A stretch of 64,000 nt of DNA from Aminobacter sp. J41 (GTDB taxonomy: Bacteria; Pseudomonadota; Alphaproteobacteria; Rhizobiales; Rhizobiaceae): positions 16,978-80,977 of the forward strand of contig NZ_JAGL01000020.1 in the NCBI RefSeq assembly GCF_000526635.1, written 5' to 3'. This document shows positions 37,113 to 46,917 of this stretch, in pieces. Within the stretch, counting starts at the first letter, position 1. Every line of letters starts with the position of its first letter. Below the pieces are notes generated by a model. The model was not told the origin of the DNA, did no database searches, and worked only from the letters and a program-made list of their open reading frames with translations. Both the position numbers and the translations under genes were made by a program.

Positions 37113-38068
37113 ATGTGCAAGCACTGCCAGCACACGATCCATGCCCATCAGCACCATTTCGGCTGGGACAATTCCTTTACCCCTGCCGTGACGGCTGCGC
37201 CGGGCGAGACGATCCTGTTCCAGTGCCTTGACAGTTCTGGGGGCCAGCTCGGCCCCCAGTCCACCGTCGAGGACGTGAAGGCGCTGGACTTCGGCAAGAT
37301 CAACCCGGTCTCGGGTCCGATCTACGTCGACGGCGCCAAGCCGGGCGACGTGCTCAAGGTCACCATCGAAAGCTTCACGCCGCAGCTTCGCGACGGCGCG
37401 GGCTTCGGCTGGACCGCGAATATCCCGGGCTTCGGCCTGCTCGCCGACGAGTTCACCGAGCCGGCGTTGCAGGTGTGGAAGTTCGACGCCAACACGATGG
37501 AACCTGCCTTGTTCGGCAAGCACGGCCGCGTGCCGCTCAAGCCGTTCGCCGGTACCATCGGCAACGCGCTCGCCGAGAAGGGCCATCACACGGTCGTTCC
37601 GCCGCGCCGCGTTGGCGGCAACATGGACATCCGCGACCTGAACGCCGGCACGGTCCTGTACCTCCCGGTCGAGGTCGAGGGCGCGCTGTTCTCCGTGGGT
37701 GACACCCACGCGGCACAGGGCGACGGCGAGGTCTGCGGTACCGCTATCGAGAGCCCCTTCGACGTCGTGCTGACGCTCGACCTGATCAAGGACACGCCGC
37801 TGAAGACCCCGCGCTTCACGACGCCTGGACCGGTCACGCGTCATCTCGACACCAAGGGCTACGAGGTCACGACCGGCATCGGTCCGGATCTCTGGAACGC
37901 GGCGAAGGATGCCGTCGCCAACATGGTCGAGCTGCTCGCCAAGACGCAGAACATCGATCCCGTTGACGCCTACATGCTCGTCTCGACCTGCGGCGATCTT
38001 CGCATCTCCGAGATCGTCGACATGCCGAACGTCGTGGTCAGCTTCTACTTCCCGAGGTCCGTTTTCGA

Positions 38069-38072
<4 letters not shown>
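37113..38072 (+). CDS. fmdA: Acetamidase/formamidase family protein
   Basis: Predicted cytosolic amidase of 319 residues that releases ammonia and an organic acid from short amides, fitting the FmdA_AmdA family. Conserved blocks are QCLDSSGGQLGPQST, INPVSGPIYVDGAKPGDVLKVTIESF, VPLKPFAGTIGNA and the VGDTHAAQGDGEVCGTAIE metal/active-site region. The histidine- and cysteine-rich N-terminus (MCKHCQHTIHAHQHH) is unusual and may bind metal. ATG 37113 has AAGGAG ten bases upstream, inside the end of the previous gene. It links the importer genes to nitrogen release. Confidence 0.87.
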
Positions 38073-39841
<1,769 letters not shown>

Positions 39842-40618
39842 TCAGACGCGGCGCAGCCTGATCCAGGCAGGGGCGTGATCGCTCGCCCCTTCCCTCCCCC
39901 GAACGTCACGGTCGACGCCGCCGTCCTCGAGCCGGTCGACGAGATTGCGGCTCAGCAGGAAATGGTCGAGACGCATGCCGGCGTCGCGCTGCCACCGCAG
40001 GCGCTTGTAGTCCCAGAAGGTGTAGATCTTCTCGTCCGGGTAGAGGTGGCGCAGCGCATCGGTCCAGCATCGGCCGATGAGCCTGCGGAACGCAGCGCGC
40101 GCTTCCGGCTGGATGAGCGCGTTATCGTCCATCGATTTCGTCGGATAGATATCGAAGTCGGTGGGCACGACATTGAAGTCGCCGGCAAGGACAACCGGAG
40201 CCCCCGTCTTGCGCAGCGCTGTCGCGTGTTTTCTTAGCCGCTCCAGCCAGGCAAGCTTGTAGGTGAATTTCGGGCCCGGCTGCGGATTGCCATTCGGCGC
40301 GTAGATCGAAGCGATCAGGATACCGGCAACCGCCGCCTCGATGTAGCGCGCGTGCGTGTCGGCGGGATCTCCCGGCAGAGAGGTCCGGGTGACGACCGGT
40401 TCTCCCAGCCGCGACAGGATCGCGACGCCGTTCCAGCTCGGCTGGCCGACCCACGCGCAGTCGTAGCCCAGTTTCTTGAGGTCGCCTTCGGGGAAGGCTT
40501 CGTCAGTTGCCTTCAACTCCTGCAGGCAGGCAATGTCAGGCTTGGATTCCTTCAGCCACGCCGTCAGGTTGCCCAGCCGGCGGTTGATGCCGTTGATGTT
40601 GAAGGTCGCGATCTTCAT
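39842..40618 (-). CDS. xthA: Exodeoxyribonuclease III
   Basis: Predicted AP endonuclease and 3'-5' exonuclease of 258 residues for base-excision repair. Conserved blocks are ATFNINGINRRLGNLTAWLK, IACLQELKATDEAFP (metal-binding Glu), VLAGDFNVVPTDFD, and the C-terminal ASDHAPAWIRL with the catalytic Asp-His. It overlaps the upstream hydrolase gene by four bases. It is convergent with, and directly abuts, the ABC ATPase gene. Confidence 0.93.
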   Translation of the reverse strand: MKIATFNINGINRRLGNLTAWLKESKPDIACLQELKATDEAFPEGDLKKLGYDCAWVGQPSWNGVAILSRLGEPVVTRTSLPGDPADTHARYIEAAVAGILIASIYAPNGNPQPGPKFTYKLAWLERLRKHATALRKTGAPVVLAGDFNVVPTDFDIYPTKSMDDNALIQPEARAAFRRLIGRCWTDALRHLYPDEKIYTFWDYKRLRWQRDAGMRLDHFLLSRNLVDRLEDGGVDRDVRGREGASDHAPAWIRLRRV

Positions 40619-41250
40619 TCGGCGCCGATGCGCCGCGACCAGTCGCGGACGGCCGCTGCGAACGTCTTCAGGTGGTCTGCAGTGCTGAAACCGGAGATCT
40701 TTTTCCGCGGCTTGAGGTCATGGTCGCCATCCTCCAGCCACAGGATCTCGATGGCTTTCGACAGTTTGTAGGTGGCTACTTCCTCCCGGGTACCGAGCGG
40801 GTCGCGCGTGCCCTGACAGATCAGGGCAGGTGTAGCAAGATGTTCGAGGTGCGCGGTGCGCAGCTGACCGGGCTTTTCGGGCGGATGAAATGGATAGCCG
40901 AGGCAGAGCAGCCCCGCGATCTGGCCGGCCTTTTGCAGTTCGTCCGCGACCATCGAGGCGACGCGACCGCCCATCGACTTGCCTCCGATGATAAGCGGCG
41001 TCCGTGTCCCAAGATTTTCGACCGCATGGCGGTATTCGTCCATGACGAGTTCTGCCTTCGGCGGTGGCTTGCGCACGCCGTCGCGTCGGGCGGCCATATA
41101 GGCGAACTCAAAGCGGGCCACGCGAAAACGTTCGGCGGCGAGTGCTTCGGCTGCCGCATTCATGCTTGCCGAGTCCATCGGCGCGCCGGCGCCATGGGCA
41201 AGAAGCACAGTCATTTCAGCATCTTCCGGCCCTATGGTGAGGAAATTCAT
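40615..41250 (-). CDS. Alpha/beta hydrolase of the Tex30/KANL3-like group
   Basis: A 211-residue cytosolic hydrolase. LLAHGAGAPMDSASMNA is the family's oxyanion region. The nucleophile elbow is IIGGKSMGGRVASMVADE, where GKSMGG carries the serine. The acidic residue lies near TRDPLGTREEV, and DGDHDLKPRKKISG provides the catalytic histidine. ATG 41250 (MNFLTIGPEDAEM) with GGAG upstream is preferred; a longer frame from 41292 would cover the 16-bp palindrome at 41262-41277. Substrate unknown. Confidence 0.82.
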   Translation of the reverse strand: MNFLTIGPEDAEMTVLLAHGAGAPMDSASMNAAAEALAAERFRVARFEFAYMAARRDGVRKPPPKAELVMDEYRHAVENLGTRTPLIIGGKSMGGRVASMVADELQKAGQIAGLLCLGYPFHPPEKPGQLRTAHLEHLATPALICQGTRDPLGTREEVATYKLSKAIEILWLEDGDHDLKPRKKISGFSTADHLKTFAAAVRDWSRRIGAE

Positions 41251-41261
41251 GGCATGCTCCG

Positions 41262-41277
41262 GTTGTACGTGTGCAAC
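41262..41277. repeat. Distant copy of the 16-bp palindrome (candidate RepB site)
   Basis: GTTGTACGTGTGCAAC differs by one base from the two identical palindromes at 58915 and 61018. It lies upstream of the hydrolase gene, between divergent transcription units. Confidence 0.45.
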
Positions 41278-41341
41278 ATAGCGCGGCGGCATCTATTATC
41301 GAGCCAGCCCCGGTGCGCCACTTGTAACTCGACATTTCTCC

Positions 41342-41351
41342 ATCATATGAT
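41342..41351. promoter_or_regulatory. Palindrome before the Xre-RES operon
   Basis: ATCATATGAT is a perfect 10-bp palindrome immediately before the first possible start codon of the antitoxin gene. Type II antitoxins of this class repress their own promoter, so it is a candidate operator. Confidence 0.35.
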
Positions 41352-41384
41352 ATGGGTATTCACTATCAAATGACGGAGACGGAA

Positions 41385-41813
41385 ATGTCCGTTGCCCTGC
41401 AACACATTGCCCCAGAGGCCGAACGGCAGGATTTCTCCAGCCTCGCTGACCGGGCCCGGCTATCGGCCGTGGCGCTCAAGGCCTATCGACGGCTGGTCGA
41501 CGTGTGGGGCCTTACTGGCCAGCAGGCGGCTGCCCTGCTCGACGTTTCCATCAGCACATGGGAACGGATGAAGCACGAGGCAAAGCCCAAGTCGCTAAGC
41601 CAGGACCAGCTGACCCGCATTTCCGCGCTGGTGGGCATCTACAAGGGGCTGCATCTGCTGTTTGCCGACGACATGGCCGACCGCTGGATCAAGCTGGAGA
41701 ACAAGGCGCCGCTGTTTGCGCGGATGAGTCCGCTCGATTCCATGACCAAGGGCGGCATCCCGCAGATGCTCGACGTGCGCCGCTATGTCGATGCGGTGCG
41801 CGGAGGGCTCTGA
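41385..41813 (+). CDS. Xre/MbcA/ParS-type antitoxin (DUF2384)
   Basis: A 142-residue antitoxin. A helix-turn-helix lies in the N-terminal part (LTGQQAAALLDVSISTWERMKHE). The DUF2384 toxin-binding domain follows, ending in LFARMSPLDSMTKGGIPQMLDVRRYVDAVRG. The domain order and length match antitoxins of RES-Xre modules. ATG 41385 is chosen because GGAG lies six bases upstream; ATGs at 41352 and 41370 are in frame. The gene directly precedes the RES toxin gene with no gap. Confidence 0.85.
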   Translation: MSVALQHIAPEAERQDFSSLADRARLSAVALKAYRRLVDVWGLTGQQAAALLDVSISTWERMKHEAKPKSLSQDQLTRISALVGIYKGLHLLFADDMADRWIKLENKAPLFARMSPLDSMTKGGIPQMLDVRRYVDAVRGGL

Positions 41814-42506
41814 TTGGATATCGACGGCATCCCGGTCGTCACGGAAGCGTTTCCGAAGACGGTCCGGCTGGTCACTACCGCCCGGCTGCGCGAGGCGGTG
41901 CTTAAATCCCTCGTCGACAGTAATGACGAACTCGACCTGCTGGCTGAGATCGAGCAGGCGACAAGCACGCGGATGATCGCGCAGGATCGCGGCATCTCGG
42001 ACCTCGCCGCCAACGAACTCGTCTACGACGTGCCGCACGCGCATTTCATCAACGCGTCCTTCGCTTACGCCAAGCCGCAGCAGCCGAACCGCTTCAACGG
42101 ACCCAACCGCGGCGCATGGTATGCGGCGCTCGATGTGGAGACGTGCCTGGCGGAAGTCGGCTTCCACCTGACGAACGCCCTGGCGGATGCCGGCGACTTC
42201 AACGCCACCGTCGAATATGCCGAGATGTTCTGCAGCCTGGCGGGTGAGTTCCTTGATCTGCGCGAACGACCCGACCATCCGGCACTAGGGCTGGACAAGG
42301 CGAGCGCCTATCCGGTCGGGAATGCGCTGGCGGCAAAGGCTCGTGCGTCGGGCCTCAATGGCATCATCTATCCATCGGTGAGAAAGCCCGGTGGCACCTG
42401 CATCGTCGCGCTGAGGCCTGCGGCCATACAGGCGGTGCGGCAGGGCGCGGTCTACCGGATGACCTGGCGCGGCAGTTCGACGCCGATGATCGTAGGGCCT
42501 CTCTGA
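41814..42506 (+). CDS. RES-domain toxin
   Basis: A 230-residue toxin of the RES family (named for conserved Arg, Glu and Ser), which in studied cases degrades or modifies NAD+ and arrests growth. The conserved Arg lies in QPNRFNGPNRGAWYAA and the Glu in DVETCLAEVGFHL. GLNGIIYPSVRKPGGTCIVAL carries the later conserved residues. The start is TTG 41814, directly after the antitoxin stop, with GGAGGG upstream. Complete, with no disruption seen. Confidence 0.85.
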   Translation: MDIDGIPVVTEAFPKTVRLVTTARLREAVLKSLVDSNDELDLLAEIEQATSTRMIAQDRGISDLAANELVYDVPHAHFINASFAYAKPQQPNRFNGPNRGAWYAALDVETCLAEVGFHLTNALADAGDFNATVEYAEMFCSLAGEFLDLRERPDHPALGLDKASAYPVGNALAAKARASGLNGIIYPSVRKPGGTCIVALRPAAIQAVRQGAVYRMTWRGSSTPMIVGPL

Positions 42507-43041
42507 AGCACGCGGTCAACTTCGGTGACTTGTCCCGTATCGGAACTATAACTTTTGCTCATAAGATCAAAGCAAAATGCAATTTTTATTCGCGCAGTTT
42601 TGACGCTAAGAGGAGCAGGAATTTCCGTCGAAAGCGGCTGTGAAGCCCGCATGGGAGTGTGTTTCGATGAAGATTTTCCTGCTGGGGCAGGCCTGCAATT
42701 TCCTCAACGAGATTTATGGCGGCTGGCAGGTGGGTATCTGAGCATACGCGAATTGCATGGATCCCGGTGGGCCAGCCGGGACAATCCATGGGATTGTCGC
42801 AAGACTATTTGCGAATGCCCCGCAGCGGCAAGCCGCAAGCCACCCGCAGCGGGTATCCCGATAGTACTCGTGGAACTTCTGCCTGAACCCGCCCGTTCAG
42901 GTGGTTCCCCGGGTGCTTGCCGGCGGGACCCTGCGAAGGGCCCGCCACCCATAATAAGAAGCCTAACCGTCCGCACTGAACGGCTGTCAGGTTCCCCCGT
43001 GGACCTGGCAGTCGTTCAGTCCGTCTTCGAAAGCCTCAATG
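42507..43041. other. Structured intergenic region without a convincing gene
   Basis: No frame here has family features. It holds nested inverted repeats: CATGGATCCCGG (42756-42767) pairs with 42776-42790 allowing a 3-base bulge, and GACAATCC-ATG-GGATTGTC (42780-42798) is a perfect repeat sharing part of the same DNA. Short GC-rich repeats continue to 42960. Confidence 0.5.
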
Positions 43042-43064
43042 AAAAAGGGCGGCCGAAGCCGCCC
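43042..43064 (-). terminator. Intrinsic terminator of the DUF992 gene
   Basis: On the minus strand GGGCGGC-TTCG-GCCGCCC is followed by five Ts. The stem arms are 43047-43053 and 43058-43064 with an ultra-stable TTCG loop. Confidence 0.88.
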
Positions 43065-43090
43065 GTTGGTTACCCTAGTTTTTACCCCGG

Positions 43091-43621
43091 TCAGTTGACC
43101 GCGCTCAGAGTGACAGAGGTGCCGGTTGCTGCCGCGTTGAGGCCTATTTGACCAGTCGCGCTGATGGTCTGCAGGTGGACCGAACCTTCGGTCCCGCCTA
43201 CGAGTACGTTTGCACCCACACCGACACCAGCGGTCGCTTCAACCGTGGCACCCGAATAGAGGCCGGCGAGTGAGCCTTGATGATAGCCGGCAGTTGGGGC
43301 AAAGACTGCCCAGATCAAACGTCCTTCGGTGGTGAAGCCGACGTCGATGCCGACCTTGCGGATGGTGCCGACATAGTGCTCGGTCGCGCGGCTGCCGATC
43401 GTGGACTGGAAGACGCAGTCGAGTTCCTTCGCGGATCCCAGAACATAGCCTGCGCCACCACCCACGCGGCAATCTAGATAGCCGATCTTCACGCCATCCC
43501 GGTCCTGCACCTGCGGGGCTTCGACAATACCGTAGTTCACGAGGTCAGCGGCAGATGCGAGCTGAGGCGCGGCGAACATCGCGGGGAGGATGGCGGCTGC
43601 AGCCAGATAGCGTTTCATCAT
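43091..43621 (-). CDS. DUF992 domain-containing secreted protein
   Basis: A 176-residue exported protein of unknown function. The signal peptide is KRYLAAAAILPAMFAAPQLA with cleavage after ASA near 24. The mature part has the DUF992 pattern: VKIGYLDCRVGGGAGYVLGSAKELDCVF (two cysteines, possibly disulphide-bonded), then GRLIWAVFAPTAGYHQGSLAGLY and the glycine-rich GVGVGANVLVGG. AAGGAG lies before tandem ATG codons at 43621 and 43618. It has its own terminator, so it is probably monocistronic. Confidence 0.82.
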   Translation of the reverse strand: MMKRYLAAAAILPAMFAAPQLASAADLVNYGIVEAPQVQDRDGVKIGYLDCRVGGGAGYVLGSAKELDCVFQSTIGSRATEHYVGTIRKVGIDVGFTTEGRLIWAVFAPTAGYHQGSLAGLYSGATVEATAGVGVGANVLVGGTEGSVHLQTISATGQIGLNAAATGTSVTLSAVN

Positions 43622-43692
43622 CTTTGTTCTCCTTGGGCATGCACCGGCGCCAAAAATACGCCGGTCGTCCTTGCGCTAACGGACAACATGCG

Positions 43693-43725
43693 AAAACGAT
43701 CCGCGTTTGCCGGGCCGCGGATCGT
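43693..43725 (-). terminator. Likely terminator of the MFS gene
   Basis: ACGATCCGCG (43696-43705) pairs perfectly with CGCGGATCGT (43716-43725). On the minus strand it is followed by TTTTCGC. It lies 22 bases past the MFS stop. Confidence 0.65.
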
Positions 43726-43746
43726 GTCCAGTTGCGGAGTGGGCCT

Positions 43747-44919
43747 TTAACGCAGGGCCTTCCTGGCGACCATGGCAATCGTCAACCCGCATGCCGCGAT
43801 CAGCACAAAAAGATAGGGAACGCCGCCCCATCCCTGCCACTCGGTCCAGAAGGCGAGGAGCGCCGGGCCGCCGAGCTGACCGATCGAGGAGGCCTGCTGG
43901 ACGATGCCGAGGGCAAGCGCGAGCTGCTGGTTGGAAGAGAGCAGCCGCGGCATGGTGACGAGGATCGATGAGGGCATCAATGCCGCGAGGCCGAGGCAGA
44001 GGCCGGCGGCTGTGACGGAGACCTCCACCGGCGACGACGGATGGAAGATTGCGACGCCGCAGACACCGATCGTCGTGAAGACGACCGCGAAGATGCTCCA
44101 CAGCGGCGCACCCATGCGCAGGATGAAACCCGCTGAAATGTTGCCGATGGCGTTCGCGACCACGGCCAGTGCGGAGACCGTACCGGCAGCCTCCAGCGAT
44201 AGCCCCATCTTTTCGATGAGGAACGTGGGCAGGAACGTCGTCAGCGCAAAGTACTGGATCGTATACAATGCGAAGGTGAAGGCGAGCAGGACCGGGGTGC
44301 CTGCCCTGAACACGGCGGCAATATCGCCAAGCGTCGGGCTCGCGCGTCGCGCGACGGCAACCGCTTCCTTCGGGCGCAGTGCGAAGATCAGCACGGCATG
44401 CGCTGCGGCAACAATTCCGTTGAGAGTCCACAACCAGCGCCAGTCGCCCTGCATCAGCGCCGGGCCAAGCAGGATCATCACGGCGGCGCCCACCGGCATG
44501 TAGGCGGCCCAAAAGGCGAAGACGATCTGCTGCGTGCGCGGAGTCACCATGCTGCGCAGCAGCGTCGGACAGGCGATGACGACTCCGAGGAAGCCGATAC
44601 CTTCGATGACGCGGCTGGTGATCAAAATGGTCGCGTCAGACGCCGCCGCACCCATGAAACTGCCGCCGGAAATAAGAAGCAGGCCAAAAATGATGACATG
44701 GCGAAGGGGGAAATAGGAGAATACGAAACCAGCCGCCATGCCACCGACAACGCCGAGCGCAGCATAGGCGCCGGCTACCCAAGACGCCGCAAACAGGCTC
44801 AGCCCCAGGTCCTCGCGCAGGAGCGGAATGGCGATTGCGACCTTGCCAATCTGGAACGCGCCGATGATGCCCGTAATGATGATCAGTACGGATTGCAGCC
44901 AATCAGTCTTGTCTCGCAC
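43747..44919 (-). CDS. MFS transporter
   Basis: A 390-residue inner-membrane carrier with about twelve hydrophobic helices, starting with LQSVLIIITGIIGAFQIGKVAI. LREDLGLSLFAASWVAGAYAALGVVGGMAAG resembles the first half of CynX/NimT-like and drug/organic-anion carriers. The start is GTG 44919 behind GGGGAGGGG. The direction and substrate of transport cannot be deduced. A TTGTATACAA palindrome lies 117-126 bases upstream. Confidence 0.85.
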   Translation of the reverse strand: MRDKTDWLQSVLIIITGIIGAFQIGKVAIAIPLLREDLGLSLFAASWVAGAYAALGVVGGMAAGFVFSYFPLRHVIIFGLLLISGGSFMGAAASDATILITSRVIEGIGFLGVVIACPTLLRSMVTPRTQQIVFAFWAAYMPVGAAVMILLGPALMQGDWRWLWTLNGIVAAAHAVLIFALRPKEAVAVARRASPTLGDIAAVFRAGTPVLLAFTFALYTIQYFALTTFLPTFLIEKMGLSLEAAGTVSALAVVANAIGNISAGFILRMGAPLWSIFAVVFTTIGVCGVAIFHPSSPVEVSVTAAGLCLGLAALMPSSILVTMPRLLSSNQQLALALGIVQQASSIGQLGGPALLAFWTEWQGWGGVPYLFVLIAACGLTIAMVARKALR

Positions 44920-45035
44920 GTCCCCTCCCCGTCGGCGCAGTGACTTAAACAGGCCTTGGAAGAACAGACGTGGGTGGACGTTGCTTCCGGCATGCCCAGC
45001 GGATCATACCGGGGCAGCCGCAACTGGCAAGCGCA

Positions 45036-45045
45036 TTGTATACAA
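45036..45045. promoter_or_regulatory. TTGTATACAA palindrome, GntR-type operator candidate
   Basis: TTGTATACAA is a perfect 10-bp palindrome in the gap between the MFS gene and the 52-residue peptide gene. The TNGTATACNA pattern is typical of FadR/VanR-class GntR repressors. No GntR gene is visible in the window. Confidence 0.4.
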
Positions 45046-45146
45046 GAAGTTCGGATGCAAGGGACATCCACAGGGCAGACAGTTTGTCGCCCTGTTTTTT
45101 GCACTGCAACCCGGGCATAAGCGCTGCAATAGTAAGGAGTCGCTAA

Positions 45147-45305
45147 ATGTTCCGAGTTCTGTTGTCCCTCGTCGTCCTGGTTCTGGCCGTCGTCGCTGCC
45201 GCTACCGGGATCTCGTCCATCGGTTTCGTGCCGACGCTGACGCTGGCGGCAATCTGCTTCACCGCCATCATGTTCGTGATCCTGATCAGGATCACAATGG
45301 CCTGA
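45147..45305 (+). CDS. Small two-helix membrane protein
   Basis: A 52-residue product, almost entirely hydrophobic: FRVLLSLVVLVLAVVAAATG, a short polar turn (ISSIGFVPTLT), then LAAICFTAIMFVILIRITMA. AAGGAGT lies six bases before ATG 45147. The frame ends in a loop-terminated hairpin region. No family recognised. Small hydrophobic proteins of this size often regulate membrane complexes, but nothing specific can be claimed here. Confidence 0.6.
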   Translation: MFRVLLSLVVLVLAVVAAATGISSIGFVPTLTLAAICFTAIMFVILIRITMA

Positions 45306-45315
45306 GGGTAGTGGG

Positions 45316-45337
45316 GCGGCTGCCGTCAGGCAGCCGC
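45316..45337. terminator. Shared hairpin between convergent genes
   Basis: GCGGCTGCC and GGCAGCCGC form a 9-bp stem with a GTCA loop. It lies after the 52-residue peptide gene and overlaps the last codons of the convergent cyclase gene. No T-run follows, so termination would be weak. Confidence 0.4.
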
Positions 45338-46672
45338 GACGCGATTGCGGCCGCCGTTTTTCGCCACATAGAGGGCGTTGTCGGCGGCATTGATCAGATA
45401 CTGATAATCCGGGTGGCCCTCGAAGGCCGCTACGCCAACAGAAATCGTCACCGGAATAGCTGGGCGGTCAACAACGGTCGCAGCCTTTTCTTCGACACGG
45501 GCGCGGATGCGCTCGCCGATGACGAACGCCTGTTCCTCCGTTGCCTCGACCAGGACGATCAAAAACTCCTCGCCGCCGTAGCGGAACACGAAGTCGCTCG
45601 GGCGTACCGTGTTGAGGAGAATCTCCGCCACGTGGCTGAGCACGGAGTCGCCGGCCTGGTGGCCGTGAACATCATTGATCGTCTTGAAGTGGTCGATGTC
45701 GATCATCAGCACGCTGAGCGGCTGGTTCGCACGCTTGGCGAGACCGACCTCGCGTCCGAGCACTGACGCCAGGAAGCGGCGATTGAGCGTGCGTGTGAGC
45801 GGATCGCGGCCGTTTTCGACATTGGACGCGGCGTTGAACAGGTCATTGAGGTGATACTTGATCTCTTCGATCCGCACCTGCAGCGCCGCAACGCCCGCCG
45901 TCCGATCGTCGCTGACCTTGCTCAGCACATCGTCATCGATCGTGTGCATCAGGTTCTGGATGGCGTCGAGCTGCGGCGCTCCCTGGAACAGGATCGCACC
46001 GCGGTGGCGAACCCACAGGCCGAACGGCGAGTTGGCTAGCTTCGTCACCTCGCCGCAGTCGTTGCTGAAGAGGTTGAACAGCACCTGCTGGCTCCACTCC
46101 ATCAGAGCGGCGCGTTGAGTTTCGCGCTCGAGATGGACGTCCTGGCCAAGCGAGAACAGGCGGAACGCCTCGTCGGTCTGAATGCGGCGGCTCGTGTCGG
46201 ACAGGAATGCCGCCGACATGTGACGCATCGCATAGTCGATCAATTCGTCGAGCAGGATGATCGCCTCTGCGATGGAGCGGCGGTCGATGTCCAACTCGGC
46301 GATCTTGATCGCAATCTCGCTCTTCAGCAGCGTCATGCCTTCCATCACCAGATGGTTTGGAATCTTCAGACGTGCGTGGACCTCACCGACCTTGACCTGG
46401 CGGGCGTCGAACTCCGTCATGTCCCCCATCGGGTCGACGCTGACGAGTTCGATCAGCCAGTTTCGCAGCGATTTGTGAAGGCGGTTCGTGACGACCGAGT
46501 GGTTGAGGAATGCCTTGCCTTCCTCATGGGCGAGGAAGCTGTCGTAGAATTTCCCGACCAGCTCGTCGAGGTTCTCCTTGACGATGCGAGCAAGTCGCTC
46601 TGACCCTGCTGCGCGGCTTTCATCCGAAATATGTTTCCAGAAATTCATACCCGGTCGATACGCGTTGGTCAT
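45326..46672 (-). CDS. Globin-coupled diguanylate cyclase (DosC-like)
   Basis: Predicted oxygen- or redox-sensing enzyme that makes c-di-GMP, 448 residues. Residues about 10-160 form a sensor globin: Y43 (KFYDSF) lies where the distal Tyr of E. coli DosC is, and H99 (VGEVHARLKIP) is the expected proximal haem ligand. A middle helical domain links to a GGDEF domain from about 285. Its active-site motif is GGEEF at 366-370, and RPSD at 357-360 provides the RxxD inhibitory site five residues upstream. The protein should therefore be active and product-inhibited. The first codon may be ATG 46672 or 46648. Confidence 0.87.
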   Translation of the reverse strand: MTNAYRPGMNFWKHISDESRAAGSERLARIVKENLDELVGKFYDSFLAHEEGKAFLNHSVVTNRLHKSLRNWLIELVSVDPMGDMTEFDARQVKVGEVHARLKIPNHLVMEGMTLLKSEIAIKIAELDIDRRSIAEAIILLDELIDYAMRHMSAAFLSDTSRRIQTDEAFRLFSLGQDVHLERETQRAALMEWSQQVLFNLFSNDCGEVTKLANSPFGLWVRHRGAILFQGAPQLDAIQNLMHTIDDDVLSKVSDDRTAGVAALQVRIEEIKYHLNDLFNAASNVENGRDPLTRTLNRRFLASVLGREVGLAKRANQPLSVLMIDIDHFKTINDVHGHQAGDSVLSHVAEILLNTVRPSDFVFRYGGEEFLIVLVEATEEQAFVIGERIRARVEEKAATVVDRPAIPVTISVGVAAFEGHPDYQYLINAADNALYVAKNGGRNRVAAA

Positions 46673-46917
46673 GAAATCGCTCGTCAGTTCCCCAAAGGCA
46701 GCTCCCTACTCCCTTGCGGGACACCAATCAAGCGATCGAAACCACTGTAGTTATACCATCTGGTACTAGTTTTGCATCGGCTCCGATGGCACTTGAAATA
46801 GCCGTGGTCTTTGAGCGAGATCAATGCCGTACGACGGCGATTGACTTCGCCTTAGAAAGATATGCAAGATAACAAACAGCAATCGGTATCGTTTGCTGGG
46901 TATTCTGGGAGGAACTC

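Noticed and set aside
42667..42741. 24-codon frame with a hydrophobic start
   Set aside because: Too short to judge; the upstream GGAG is poorly spaced and nothing supports translation.
42555..43151. 198-codon open frame in the structured intergenic region
   Set aside because: It runs through the inverted repeats and the DUF992 terminator and overlaps that gene, with no recognisable domain.
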